Notes: a model not told the origin generated them from the letters alone. 64,000 nt of DNA from an uncultured Clostridium sp. (GCA_900555045.1 USJW01000006.1:1-64000), one strand, 5' to 3'. Numbered from the stretch's first letter, positions 52,698 through 60,367 are shown. A program made the numbers and translations.

Positions 52698-54083
52698 ATG
52701 ACATTTTTGGAACAGATACATCAGATGGTGTGGGGGCCATGGACGATGGCGGTGTTTCTGGGGGTTGGAATATTTTTCAGCGCCAAGAGCCACTTTTTTC
52801 AGCTGCGGGGATTTCCCTACTGGTGGAAGCAGACGGTGGGGAGTCTGGGAAAGAAGGACGGGGCCCCGGAGAAGGCAGGCGGGGGCGGCAAGGGAATCAG
52901 CCAGTTTCAGTCCGTCTGCACCGCATTGGCTGCCACGGTGGGAACGGGAAATATCGCGGGGGTGGCGACCGCCCTCACCGCCGGGGGGCCGGGCGCTCTG
53001 TTTTGGATGTGGGTGTCCGCGTTTATCGGCATGATTACCGCGTACGCGGAGACCATGCTGGGGCTGCGCTACCGGTACCGGGGGGAGGACGGCCACTATA
53101 TGTGCGGGCCCTACGTGTACATGGAGCGGGGGCTGGGGATCAAGGGGCTGGGCGTGCTGTACGGGCTCCTGTGCCTCCTGTCCTCCCTGGGCATGGGGAG
53201 CATGGTCCAGTCCAACTCGGCGGTGGGCACCATGGCCTTCAGCTGGCATATCCCCCCGCTCATCGGCGGCGCGGCGCTGACCATCCTCATCTGGATGGTG
53301 ATCTGCGGCGGGATCGGGCGGATCGGCAATGTGGCCGAGAAGCTGATGCCCGCCGCCTCAGGGATCTACATCGTGTTCTCGCTGGTGGTGATTCTCTCCT
53401 GCGCAGAGCGCCTGCCCCAAGCCCTGGCCGCGGTGATAAGCGGCGCGTTCTCACCGTCGGCGGCTGTGGGCGGGGCTGCGGGCTATGGGATCAGCCGGAG
53501 CCTGCGCTACGGGATGGCGCGCGGCGTGTTCTCCAACGAGGCCGGGCTCGGGACCCTGGCCGTGCTGCACGGCGCGGCCGAGAACACCACACCCCAGAAG
53601 CAGGGGATGTGGGCGATGTTCGAGGTGTTCTTCGACACGGTGGTGCTCTGCACGCTGACGGCCCTGGTGATCCTGTGCATGACCGGCGCGGCGCCGGAGT
53701 CGGTGCCGTACGAGGGAGCGGCGTTGGCCTCCTGGTGCTTTGAGGGGCGGCTGGGAGCGGCCGGGGAGTTTCTGGTGTCCGCCTCCATGGTGGTGTTCGC
53801 CTTTGCGACCATGATCGCCTGGTTCTACCTGGGAAAGCAGGCGGCCGCCTATGTGGCCGGCGCCCTGGGGCTGCGCGCAGACAGAAAGCAGGAATTTGTG
53901 GAAAAAATTTACCCGCTGCTCTACGCGGCCGCGGTCTTTGCGGGCAGCGTGAGCCGGCTGGACGTGGTGTGGACACTCTCCGATATCTGGAACGGACTCA
54001 TGGCGTTTCCGAATTTGACGGCGCTGTTGTTCCTCGGCGGCCAGGTGACGGTGCCGGACTGGCGGGGGAAGCGGAAAATTTGA
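52698..54083 (+). CDS. Alanine or glycine:sodium symporter (AGCS)
   Basis: A 461-residue transporter with about 10-11 helices and the family signature ATVGTGNIAGVATALTAGG, plus GMARGVFSNEAGLG. AGCS proteins import alanine or glycine with sodium. It is divergent from the phospholipase-like gene and ends at a terminator 13 bases past the stop. Confidence 0.93.
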   Translation: MTFLEQIHQMVWGPWTMAVFLGVGIFFSAKSHFFQLRGFPYWWKQTVGSLGKKDGAPEKAGGGGKGISQFQSVCTALAATVGTGNIAGVATALTAGGPGALFWMWVSAFIGMITAYAETMLGLRYRYRGEDGHYMCGPYVYMERGLGIKGLGVLYGLLCLLSSLGMGSMVQSNSAVGTMAFSWHIPPLIGGAALTILIWMVICGGIGRIGNVAEKLMPAASGIYIVFSLVVILSCAERLPQALAAVISGAFSPSAAVGGAAGYGISRSLRYGMARGVFSNEAGLGTLAVLHGAAENTTPQKQGMWAMFEVFFDTVVLCTLTALVILCMTGAAPESVPYEGAALASWCFEGRLGAAGEFLVSASMVVFAFATMIAWFYLGKQAAAYVAGALGLRADRKQEFVEKIYPLLYAAAVFAGSVSRLDVVWTLSDIWNGLMAFPNLTALLFLGGQVTVPDWRGKRKI

Positions 54084-54096
54084 GAATATGGGAATA

Positions 54097-54134
54097 GAAA
54101 AGACGTACCATCCTGGCGGATGGTACGTCTTTTG
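54097..54134 (+). terminator. Terminator of the symporter gene
   Basis: AAAAGACGTACCATCC pairs with GGATGGTACGTCTTTT around a short loop, followed by more T. Confidence 0.9.
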
Positions 54135-54160
54135 GAATAAAAGTATTATTAAAGGGAGGA

Positions 54161-54184
54161 GAGCTGATAATTTCTTATCAGCTC
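54161..54184. repeat. Perfect 10-bp hairpin in AT-rich gap
   Basis: GAGCTGATAA (54161-54170) and TTATCAGCTC (54175-54184) with a TTTC loop. There is no T run next to it. It lies in the 450-base gap 54084-54533, which otherwise holds only the terminator and the toxin promoter. Confidence 0.55.
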
Positions 54185-54432
54185 GAGTATTATGAAAAAA
54201 ATCTTGTAAGCGTTTTTTGGTGTAGTCGTTATCTCTAACTGACTATGGTTAAAGTATATCCGGGAATCATGAATAGTTCGTGTTGATTGTGTAAAGAGTT
54301 TTTTAATGATCTGTGAACAGAATGTGAATGAGGTGGTGGGAATTCAGGGGATCGCGTTATTTTTCCATTGGCTTCACACGTATTGTCTGGCCGAAAGTAG
54401 GACAAATTAAACAATAAGCGGGAATATTAGAA

Positions 54433-54461
54433 TTGAAAGATAGATAATCGTTTGATAAAAT
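54433..54461 (+). promoter_or_regulatory. Promoter of the first small toxin mRNA
   Basis: TTGAAA (54433-54438), a 17-base spacer and TAAAAT (54456-54461). The mRNA would have a 65-base leader before the toxin ATG. Confidence 0.6.
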
Positions 54462-54533
54462 AATCTACAGGGAACAATCATGTTATTACAAGGTGTTGGC
54501 CTTCCATTTTACATAAGATGGGAGGTGGTGCGA

Positions 54534-54617
54534 ATGACATTTGACTTTAAGGATTTAATGGCCTTTGGTATGTTCATTCTCGCATTACTGACCTTTATCT
54601 TAAAGATTAGTCAGTAG
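54534..54617 (+). CDS. Holin-like small toxin, type I TA candidate (27 residues)
   Basis: The 27-residue product MTFDFKDLMAFGMFILALLT...SQ is one hydrophobic helix with a short polar N-terminus and ends LKISQ. This matches the holin-like toxin family of Firmicutes (Hol-Tox type). A strong GGGAGG ribosome site lies nine bases upstream. The mRNA 3' region forms a CCCG-GAAA-CGGG tetraloop and is overlapped by a predicted antisense RNA. Homology is judged by pattern, not searched. Confidence 0.7.
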   Translation: MTFDFKDLMAFGMFILALLTFILKISQ

Positions 54618-54644
54618 CGTTTTCTAAGTCCCGGAAACGGGAAC

Positions 54645-54743
54645 AGAAAAACCACCCTTGTAAACTTGGCGGTTGAAAGGGTGGCAATTCTGTCATTTGA
54701 GTATTCGGCCAACCTCTTGTGTGAGGTGGTTGTTCCTTTTTAT
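54645..54743 (-). ncRNA. Predicted antisense RNA of the first toxin
   Basis: Bounded on the minus strand by the promoter at 54750-54778 and by a terminator: CCACCCTT (54652-54659) pairs with AAGGGTGG (54677-54684), followed by five T on that strand. It would be about 100 bases, complementary to the 3' untranslated part of the toxin mRNA. Confidence 0.6.
54709..54741 (+). terminator. Terminator of the first toxin mRNA
   Basis: CAACCTC pairs with GAGG...GTTG with a small bulge, followed by TTCCTTTTTA on the plus strand. Confidence 0.65.
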
Positions 54744-54749
54744 ATGTTT

Positions 54750-54778
54750 ATTATAATCAAACCATGCCCTAAATTCAA
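54750..54778 (-). promoter_or_regulatory. Antisense promoter, first module
   Basis: On the minus strand TTGAAT (54773-54778), a 17-base spacer and perfect TATAAT (54750-54755). It points into the toxin mRNA and is matched by an equivalent element in the second module. Confidence 0.75.
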
Positions 54779-54937
54779 GTGATTTCTTCGAAAAGCCCAG
54801 TGGCCCCCTCTCATCGGTATTGCAAATTCAATGGCTTCATATAAAAATCATCGGGTTCAGGTTAAAATTTCCAGCTGCCCTTGTCATTTCCTAAATAAAA
54901 AATTAAGGTAGCGTCAATATTTTATAAGTAGAATATA

Positions 54938-54961
54938 CCTAAAAACTGACCAGTTTTTAGG
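54938..54961. repeat. 11-bp palindrome with 2-base centre
   Basis: CCTAAAAACTG-AC-CAGTTTTTAGG is perfect. The tiny centre suits a protein operator better than a hairpin. It lies in the 495-base gap 54618-55112, about 150 bases upstream of the second toxin; besides the elements listed nothing else was recognised there. Confidence 0.5.
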
Positions 54962-55112
54962 AGTGTGGGTTCTAGCTTTATTTCAGGTTTATGCTGCAAA
55001 ACATATGTTCTGACAGTAAAATTATGCTTAGGAAAGCACTCCCGACAGGAGTGGCAACCTCCCGGAATCTGTAACCGGTTCGCCGGAATACATAGGAAAG
55101 GAGGTAGCGCCC

Positions 55113-55322
55113 ATGACAGCGTATGAGATTATTTCAATTTTCATAGGGATATTGGCTCTGCTGATGTCCTCTGTCCGCTTGATTGTAGCAATTATCGCCT
55201 TTCCCGATAAGAGAAATAAGCGTAAACAATCGCCCGCAGGCTGCGCCAGCGGCCCATTGCACTCAATAAAATGCCCACCCTGTCTGACACACAGGATGGG
55301 CGGCGTCCGTAAGGACAAATAA
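55113..55322 (+). CDS. Holin-like small toxin, type I TA candidate (69 residues)
   Basis: A 69-residue product whose first 31 residues are a holin-like membrane helix (MTAYEIISIFIGILALLMSS...IAF), followed by PDKRNKRKQ and a low-complexity Cys-containing tail that lies over the antisense RNA. A strong AAAGGAGG precedes the ATG. ACCTCC at 55057-55062 can pair with the GGAGGT ribosome site (55100-55105), which would lower translation. This is a second module with the same layout as 54433-54778. Confidence 0.7.
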   Translation: MTAYEIISIFIGILALLMSSVRLIVAIIAFPDKRNKRKQSPAGCASGPLHSIKCPPCLTHRMGGVRKDK

Positions 55323-55372
55323 GCATTCATTCCGAGTGGCATCCACTTCTAGAGTGGGTGCTTTCTTTATGC
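55264..55372 (-). ncRNA. Predicted antisense RNA of the second toxin
   Basis: It would start from the promoter at 55379-55407 and end at a minus-strand terminator: 55273-55283 pairs with 55291-55301 (11 bp, one wobble), followed by ATTTTATT. It is about 105 bases and overlaps the toxin mRNA 3' end including the last codons. Confidence 0.6.
55339..55369 (+). terminator. Terminator of the second toxin mRNA
   Basis: GCATCCACT pairs with AGTGGGTGC (9 bp, one wobble) around TCTAG, followed by TTTCTTTAT. Confidence 0.75.
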
Positions 55373-55378
55373 ACTTTT

Positions 55379-55407
55379 ATTGTAATCAATCAATTCTTAA
55401 AATTCAA
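55379..55407 (-). promoter_or_regulatory. Antisense promoter, second module
   Basis: On the minus strand TTGAAT (55402-55407), a 17-base spacer and TACAAT (55379-55384), the same -35 and spacing as in the first module. Confidence 0.72.
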
Positions 55408-55565
55408 GTCCTTTTAAGGGGTTACCCGCAATTATTCCGCCCAGTTTGCTCCCATATTCCGTCGCTCCCTGCCCAACCGTCTGGACAAATGCCCCGGAAT
55501 TTGCTATAGTTGAACAAGACAAAAAAGGGCCGGCAGTCCGGTCCGCAGCTAAAGGAGAAACGCAT

Positions 55566-56084
55566 ATGAGCAATCCGGTTGTTACAATTACAATGGAAAA
55601 CGGCGATGTGATGAAGGCGGAGCTTTATCCGGAGATCGCGCCCAACACAGTGAACAATTTTATCAGTCTGGTAAAAAAAGGATATTATGATGGCCTGATC
55701 TTTCACCGCGTGATCCGCGGGTTTATGATTCAGGGCGGCTGCCCCCAGGGCACAGGAATGGGCGGCCCGGGCTACTGCATCAAGGGTGAGTTCAGCCAGA
55801 ACGGCTTTAAGAACGACCTGGCACATACGCCGGGCGTGCTGTCCATGGCCCGCGCTATGGCGCCCAACTCCGCTGGTTCTCAGTTCTTTATCATGCACAA
55901 GACCTCTCCCCACCTGGACGGGGCGTACGCCGCGTTCGGCAAAGTGACTGAGGGCCTGGACATTGTGGACAAGATCGCAGGCGTGCAGACGGACTACAGT
56001 GACCGCCCGTTGACCCCGCAGAAGATCAAATCCATGACCGTGGACACCTTTGGGGTAGAGTATCCGGAGCCGGTGAAGTGCTGA
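55566..56084 (+). CDS. Cyclophilin-type peptidyl-prolyl isomerase
   Basis: A 172-residue cytoplasmic cyclophilin: FHRVIRGFMIQGGCPQGTG with the catalytic Arg and GSQFFIMHKTSPHLDGAYAAFG, both fully conserved. It speeds proline isomerisation in protein folding. The ATG at 55566 follows AAAGGAGAAA; longer readings start in the AT-rich region. It precedes the GNAT gene by seven bases. Confidence 0.93.
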   Translation: MSNPVVTITMENGDVMKAELYPEIAPNTVNNFISLVKKGYYDGLIFHRVIRGFMIQGGCPQGTGMGGPGYCIKGEFSQNGFKNDLAHTPGVLSMARAMAPNSAGSQFFIMHKTSPHLDGAYAAFGKVTEGLDIVDKIAGVQTDYSDRPLTPQKIKSMTVDTFGVEYPEPVKC

Positions 56085-56091
56085 TAAGCGC

Positions 56092-57078
56092 ATGGTCAGA
56101 GAGATAGAGGTTCTGGCGGGGGAAATCCGCCACACGGTCATTATATCGGACGAGCCTGAGGCCCTTCTGGCGGCGAAAGCCGCTGGGAGGGCCGTAATTG
56201 GTGTGGAACCTTGCGGGGCGGCAGAGGGGGAGGTAGGGACGGAGCCGGGAGAGAAGTCAGCCCCCGCCCCCGGGCGCATCCGCCCGGATATCGCGCGCTA
56301 CATTGTCCCGGGCTGGGAGTTTGTATCCGAGGAGCTGGCGGAGCTGGTGCTGCTGCGCCACTTGGGGCTTCCCTGGACCATCGGTGTGACCGATCGCCTG
56401 GTGATCCGGGAGCTGACCAGAGCGGACGCGGAGCGTGTTCCACAGCAGGAAGCGCTCTCGGCGGACGAGGAGCTGTTTCGGGATCCGGAGAAGCTAGCGG
56501 TCTATATAAAGGGCCAGTACGGCTTCTACGAGTATGGCACCTGGGCCCTTGTGCGCAAAGACGACGGCGCACTGGTGGGGCTTGCGGGGGTGAGTCAGCC
56601 GCGGCTGCCAGAGGAGCTTGCGGGGGTGAGCCAGCCGCGGCTGCCAGAGGAGCTTGCGGGGGTGAGCCAGCCGCGGCTGCCAGAGGAGCTTGCGGGGGTC
56701 TTGGAGGCGGCCACCATGGGGGCTATCCCCGCGGAAGCCGCCCCCACAGAGCACACCTCCGTGGATACGATCGCTCAACCGCCCGTCTGTCCCTACGATT
56801 TCCTCGAGCTGGGCTACCGCATTTTCACCCCGTACCGCCGCCAAGGCTACGCTCTGGAGGCGTGCCGCGAGATTCTGGAATACACCCACGAGGTGCTGGG
56901 GGGCCGGGTCTGCGCTGTGATTCAGGCAGAAAATAAGGCGTCCTGCCGGCTGGCAGAACGCCTTGGAATGAATCGGCTGTCCGAAGGCAGCGCACTCATG
57001 GAAACAGATAGCGGATCATCTCAACCGCTGCTTCTTTACGGGGAGATCCGCTCACCACAGCCAGGTAGGGAGGATTGA
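56092..57078 (+). CDS. GNAT family N-acetyltransferase with internal tandem repeat
   Basis: A 328-residue protein. The N-terminal 95 residues are a domain of unknown type; the C-terminal part is a GNAT fold (TDRLVIRELTRADAERV; YGTWALVRKDDGALVGLAGV; ELGYRIFTPYRRQGYALEA; VIQAENKASCRLAERLGM). Within the fold, after beta-strand 3, three copies of a 12-residue unit AGVSQPRLPEEL are inserted, encoded by 36-bp repeats. The 3' end overlaps the convergent gene by 83 bases. Substrate unknown. Confidence 0.82.
   Translation: MVREIEVLAGEIRHTVIISDEPEALLAAKAAGRAVIGVEPCGAAEGEVGTEPGEKSAPAPGRIRPDIARYIVPGWEFVSEELAELVLLRHLGLPWTIGVTDRLVIRELTRADAERVPQQEALSADEELFRDPEKLAVYIKGQYGFYEYGTWALVRKDDGALVGLAGVSQPRLPEELAGVSQPRLPEELAGVSQPRLPEELAGVLEAATMGAIPAEAAPTEHTSVDTIAQPPVCPYDFLELGYRIFTPYRRQGYALEACREILEYTHEVLGGRVCAVIQAENKASCRLAERLGMNRLSEGSALMETDSGSSQPLLLYGEIRSPQPGRED
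56581..56699 (+). repeat. Three 36-bp tandem repeats plus 11-bp partial copy in the GNAT gene
   Basis: Units at 56581-56616, 56617-56652 and 56653-56688 are almost identical (one C/T difference), with a partial copy at 56689-56699. Being in frame and multiples of three, copy-number change would lengthen or shorten the protein without frameshift. Confidence 0.95.
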
Positions 57079-57664
57079 TGGTGACGCCGCTCACCTGGGA
57101 AAAACGGGTGCTTTCGAGGGAGATGGCCGCGGGGACCGCCGTGCCGTCGGAGCGGACGACCCGGTAGATGAACGGCTCCACCTTGGCGTACAGGTCCTTT
57201 GGGAGCAGCTCCTCCAGGTTGTCGAAGGCGTCGATCTCCCCGTAGTGGTCGATGGAGGCCTGGTCGGCGATCATCACGTCGAGTCCCTTGCTGGCCACCA
57301 GGGCGCTGATCTTGGCCAGGGTGGCGTAGCCGTACTGGGAGACGGTATCGTCGTAGGTGGCGTACAGGCCGGTGTTGATCTCGATTAAGTCCTTTTTGCC
57401 GCAGTTCAGGGCCTCCTTGAGGTCATTTTCAAGGTCCAGCAGATGGCTGGTCTCCCCGGAGCGGTCGTTGATGATGGCGATGGCCAGGCGCGTGGTGAAG
57501 GTCTGGCGGTAGAGCGAGTTGCCGACCACACTGAGCATGGCGATCACCACGATCGCAGCTGCGATGTGAAACTTATAGTATTCCCAGATGTACCACAGCC
57601 GGTCGCGGCCGCTCATCTTTTTCAGCTTTTCTTTCTCCGTTTTAGCGTGTTCTTTTAAAGACAT
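56996..57664 (-). CDS. Single-pass membrane protein of unknown function
   Basis: A 222-residue protein with a charged N-terminus (EHAKTEKEKLKKMSGRDRLWYIWEYYKFHI), one membrane helix (about 31-53) and an extracytoplasmic domain with alpha/beta character reminiscent of substrate-binding lobes (GLDVMIADQASIDHYGEID). It is common in Clostridia as a hypothetical protein. The ATG at 57664 is preceded by AGAGGAG. Its last 83 bases are antisense to the end of the GNAT gene. Confidence 0.75.
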   Translation of the reverse strand: MSLKEHAKTEKEKLKKMSGRDRLWYIWEYYKFHIAAAIVVIAMLSVVGNSLYRQTFTTRLAIAIINDRSGETSHLLDLENDLKEALNCGKKDLIEINTGLYATYDDTVSQYGYATLAKISALVASKGLDVMIADQASIDHYGEIDAFDNLEELLPKDLYAKVEPFIYRVVRSDGTAVPAAISLESTRFSQVSGVTINPPYLAVVSGSPRKEAAVEMIRYLFP

Positions 57665-57765
57665 ATGAATCTTCTCCTCTTTTGACGATGTAGCAACATA
57701 CCCCTTATCATACCATAAAATGGGCGCGCCGGACCATAAATTTTTTATGAAATGGGCGTCAGACT

Positions 57766-57793
57766 TTGCAATTCGGCGAGAGTTTGCTATAAT
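57766..57793 (+). promoter_or_regulatory. Promoter of the DUF624 gene
   Basis: TTGCAA (57766-57771), 16 bases and TATAAT (57788-57793) with a TGn extended -10 (TTTGCTATAAT). Confidence 0.75.
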
Positions 57794-57838
57794 AGCTGTT
57801 AAAGATATAACACCGACAGAGAAAGAAGAGGACATACT

Positions 57839-58588
57839 ATGCTGCAGGGACTATTTAACTATGACAATCCAGTGTGGAGATTTATCGGGAAGCTGGGGGA
57901 TCTGATCCTTTTAAATATTCTGTGGTTCATCTGCTCAATCCCCGTGTTCACCATCGGCGCTTCCACCACCGCTGTCTACTATGTGACGATGAAGCTGGTC
58001 CGGGACGAGGACGATGCCACGATCCGATCCTTCTTCCGGTCCTTTAAGGAAAACTTTAAGCAGGCCACGGGAATCTGGTTGATTCTGTTGGCCGTGGGCG
58101 CCATTTTGGCCTTCGATTTCTGGTTCTTTTTGAACGGGATGATGGGGATCGGCGGGAATATAAAGATCGCCCTCTTGGCGGTGTTCGGCGGCTTCCTGTT
58201 AATCTACCTGTTTATCCTGACCTACGTGTTCCCGCTTCAGGCCCGGTTTTACAATCCGGTGAAGCGGACACTGTTCAACGCGTTTTTCATGTCGATCCGC
58301 CACCTGTTCCACACCATCGGGATTCTGGCGCTCGATGTCCTGATCGTGTACGGTTCCTACCTGTCCCTGTTCTATCTGCCCCAGATTTCGCTGCTGCTGA
58401 TTCTGTTCGGCATGCCGCTGGTGGCGTTTGTGAACTCCTACTTCTTCACAGCGATTTTTAAGCGCTACATGCCCAAGGAGGAGGAGACCTCGGAGGGGAT
58501 GCGGCCGCTGTTTGACGATGAGGATGAGGCGATGAAAGAGGCGATCCGGAACCTGAAGGGGGAGAACGGGGAGAGCGAAGCAAAGTAA
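57839..58588 (+). CDS. DUF624 (YesL-like) membrane protein
   Basis: A 249-residue protein with five to six helices and the YesL/DUF624 N-terminus LFNYDNPVWRFIGKLGDLI and TIGASTTAVYYVTMK. The family is often found beside sugar-uptake ABC transporters, though not here; function unknown. The C-terminus is charged and cytoplasmic. It is divergent from the 56996-57664 gene. Confidence 0.85.
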   Translation: MLQGLFNYDNPVWRFIGKLGDLILLNILWFICSIPVFTIGASTTAVYYVTMKLVRDEDDATIRSFFRSFKENFKQATGIWLILLAVGAILAFDFWFFLNGMMGIGGNIKIALLAVFGGFLLIYLFILTYVFPLQARFYNPVKRTLFNAFFMSIRHLFHTIGILALDVLIVYGSYLSLFYLPQISLLLILFGMPLVAFVNSYFFTAIFKRYMPKEEETSEGMRPLFDDEDEAMKEAIRNLKGENGESEAK

Positions 58589-58604
58589 GTGTATGAGATA
58601 AGTA

Positions 58605-58642
58605 AGGGGCAGCATATCATTTAGCCGATGACATGCTGCCCC
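58605..58642. terminator. Terminator between convergent genes
   Basis: GGGGCAGCAT.TCA pairs with TGA.ATGCTGCCCC around TTTAGCCGA, with ATATTTTAT beyond. Confidence 0.75.
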
Positions 58643-58677
58643 TATATTTTATGCCCACATAGGTCCCCCAATAACAT

Positions 58678-58869
58678 TTATGAAGGCGTGAAAAGCTCAT
58701 CCACAGTCAGCTCCAATTCTTTGGCCAGATGGAAGGCAAGGGATAATGTGGGGTCATATTTGTTGTTTTCAATGGCATTCACCGTCTGACGGGAAACGTT
58801 GCATTTTTTTGCGAGCTCCTCCTGGGAGAGATCTAGCTCCTTGCGCCTGCTTCTGATGATATTTTCCAT
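58678..58869 (-). CDS. Small XRE-type helix-turn-helix regulator
   Basis: A 63-residue protein that is nearly all DNA-binding domain: ENIIRSRRKELDLSQEELAKKC and VSRQTVNAIENNKYDPTLSLA, the YozG/XRE short form. It lies eight bases downstream of a small membrane protein gene on the same strand, a common pairing in Firmicutes. It probably autoregulates the pair. Confidence 0.88.
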   Translation of the reverse strand: MENIIRSRRKELDLSQEELAKKCNVSRQTVNAIENNKYDPTLSLAFHLAKELELTVDELFTPS

Positions 58870-58876
58870 GCCGACC

Positions 58877-59167
58877 TCAGCCCCCAAGTCGCTTCTTATA
58901 GTAGATAAGTGCTCCAAAATAGATGATGGCGGCGACCTCCAGCTGAATAAAAGGATTTGCGGTCATGGGCTGCGCTCTTGCAATGTTTTCAATTACATCG
59001 AGGACTTTTGAACCGATGGTGGCAAGCAGAGTAAACGAGCTGGCTTTCCACACGATGACCTGATTTCGCTCGTCCCCCGGCACTGACAGTGACACCAGCA
59101 TGACAATGTCCAGGATCGTAAATACCAACAGGACGGCTCCTAAAAATATGATCGCGGATAACGGCAT
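58877..59167 (-). CDS. Small membrane protein paired with the HTH regulator
   Basis: A 96-residue protein with three hydrophobic segments: one at the N-terminus (PLSAIIFLGAVLLVFTILDI), one around 40-55 and one near the C-terminus (VAAIIYFGALIYY). The ATG at 59167 follows GGAGG by eight bases. Membrane-protein/XRE pairs of this size are widespread and uncharacterised. Confidence 0.7.
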   Translation of the reverse strand: MPLSAIIFLGAVLLVFTILDIVMLVSLSVPGDERNQVIVWKASSFTLLATIGSKVLDVIENIARAQPMTANPFIQLEVAAIIYFGALIYYKKRLGG

Positions 59168-59326
59168 AGTGCAATCCTCCTTCCAAAATGTCAAGAACTT
59201 TTGCCATTTTTTTCTCTGCACGGATCAGCCCCGCACTGCTTGCAGGGCGCGAATCAGATTGTTTCCGCCCCCACATAATAAATAGTTTTCATTTCTGGCA
59301 AATTTGCCAATTGATATTTCCTCGAA

Positions 59327-59344
59327 AATATTGTATACAATATT
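59327..59344. promoter_or_regulatory. 18-bp perfect palindrome, candidate GntR/FCD operator
   Basis: AATATTGTATACAATATT is perfectly symmetric. Its core TTGTATACAA matches the usual FadR/VanR-type operator (GT...AC). It lies between the HTH operon and ispE, 112 bases upstream of ispE, whose operon includes a GntR regulator. A TATAAT directly follows at 59348. Confidence 0.55.
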
Positions 59345-59456
59345 ATGTATAATAAAAACAGAAATACATACAAAGTACAATTTCCAATTTCTGCCGCTTC
59401 TTCGCGGCAGCCGTATAGAACGATACATTACATTCAGAGAAGGGGATGATGACAGA

Positions 59457-60350
59457 ATGATGACACATTTGAGATTGAAGGCCTACGGGAAGATTAATCT
59501 GGGGCTGGATGTGCTGGGACGACGCGCGGACGGCTACCACGAGGTGCGCATGATCATGCAGACCGTGCGGCTTCACGACAGCATCGACATTTACCGCACC
59601 AGGGAGCCGGGAATCCGGCTGGAGACCAACCTTTACTACCTGCCGACCAATGAGCAGAATCTGGCGTACCGGGCGGCGAAGCTTCTGATGGATGAATTCG
59701 GGGTCCGGGACGGCGTGAGCATCCACCTGCGCAAGTTCATTCCGGTGTCCGCCGGCATGGCGGGGGGAAGCACGGACGCGGCCTCGGTGCTGTTCGGCGT
59801 GAACAAGATGTTCGGCCTGGGGCTGAGCACGAAAAAGCTGATGGAGCGAGGCGTGACCCTGGGGGCGGATATCCCCTACTGCCTGATGCGGGGGACGGCC
59901 CTGTCCGAGGGGATCGGAGAGAAGCTGACGGCACTGCCGCCGGTGCCCCAGTGCCAGGTGCTGATCGCAAAGCCTGGAATCAGCGTTTCCACCAAGGTGG
60001 TCTACGAGGCACTGGATGCCATGGAGCTGACGCCGGAGGAGCACCCGGACATCGACGGCATGATTGGGGCGATCCGGGAGAAGGACCTGCAGAGTCTTGC
60101 AGGAAAGTTCGGGAATGTGCTGGAGCTGGTGACGGCCGGAAAATATCCGGTGATCGGGGAGATTGAGCAGGTGATGCGCCAGTACGGAGCGGTGAACGCC
60201 ATGATGAGCGGGAGCGGCCCCACGGTGTTCGGACTGTTCACAAACCCGCGGGCGGCCCAGGACGCCTACGAGGCGCTGCGCTTCGGGGCGCACGCGAAGC
60301 TGGCAAAGCAGGTATATCTGACCGGATTTTACAACGTGAAACGAGATTGA
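59457..60350 (+). CDS. ispE: 4-diphosphocytidyl-2-C-methyl-D-erythritol kinase
   Basis: A 297-residue GHMP kinase of IspE length: LKAYGKINLGLDVLGRRADGYHEV (start of the fold), AGMAGGSTDAASVLFG (ATP loop) and MMSGSGPTVFGLF (motif 3). It phosphorylates CDP-methylerythritol in the non-mevalonate isoprenoid pathway, which also feeds undecaprenol synthesis. ATG at 59457 or 59460. The GntR gene follows after 17 bases. Confidence 0.93.
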   Translation: MMTHLRLKAYGKINLGLDVLGRRADGYHEVRMIMQTVRLHDSIDIYRTREPGIRLETNLYYLPTNEQNLAYRAAKLLMDEFGVRDGVSIHLRKFIPVSAGMAGGSTDAASVLFGVNKMFGLGLSTKKLMERGVTLGADIPYCLMRGTALSEGIGEKLTALPPVPQCQVLIAKPGISVSTKVVYEALDAMELTPEEHPDIDGMIGAIREKDLQSLAGKFGNVLELVTAGKYPVIGEIEQVMRQYGAVNAMMSGSGPTVFGLFTNPRAAQDAYEALRFGAHAKLAKQVYLTGFYNVKRD

Positions 60351-60367
60351 CATAGGAGGCCATGGTG

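Noticed and set aside
55020..55112. Riboswitch in the leader of toxin 2
   Set aside because: Only short hairpins and a ribosome-site complement are visible; no known riboswitch core was recognised.
56581..56699. CRISPR-like array
   Set aside because: The 36-bp units are directly adjacent with no spacers and lie in frame in a coding gene.
56211..56936. Long Gly/Arg-rich reading frame over the GNAT gene
   Set aside because: It is a shadow frame in GC-rich repeat DNA; the GNAT frame has family motifs and a proper start.
59343..60353. Minus-strand 336-residue frame over ispE
   Set aside because: It is a His/Gln/Arg-rich antisense shadow typical of GC-rich coding DNA.
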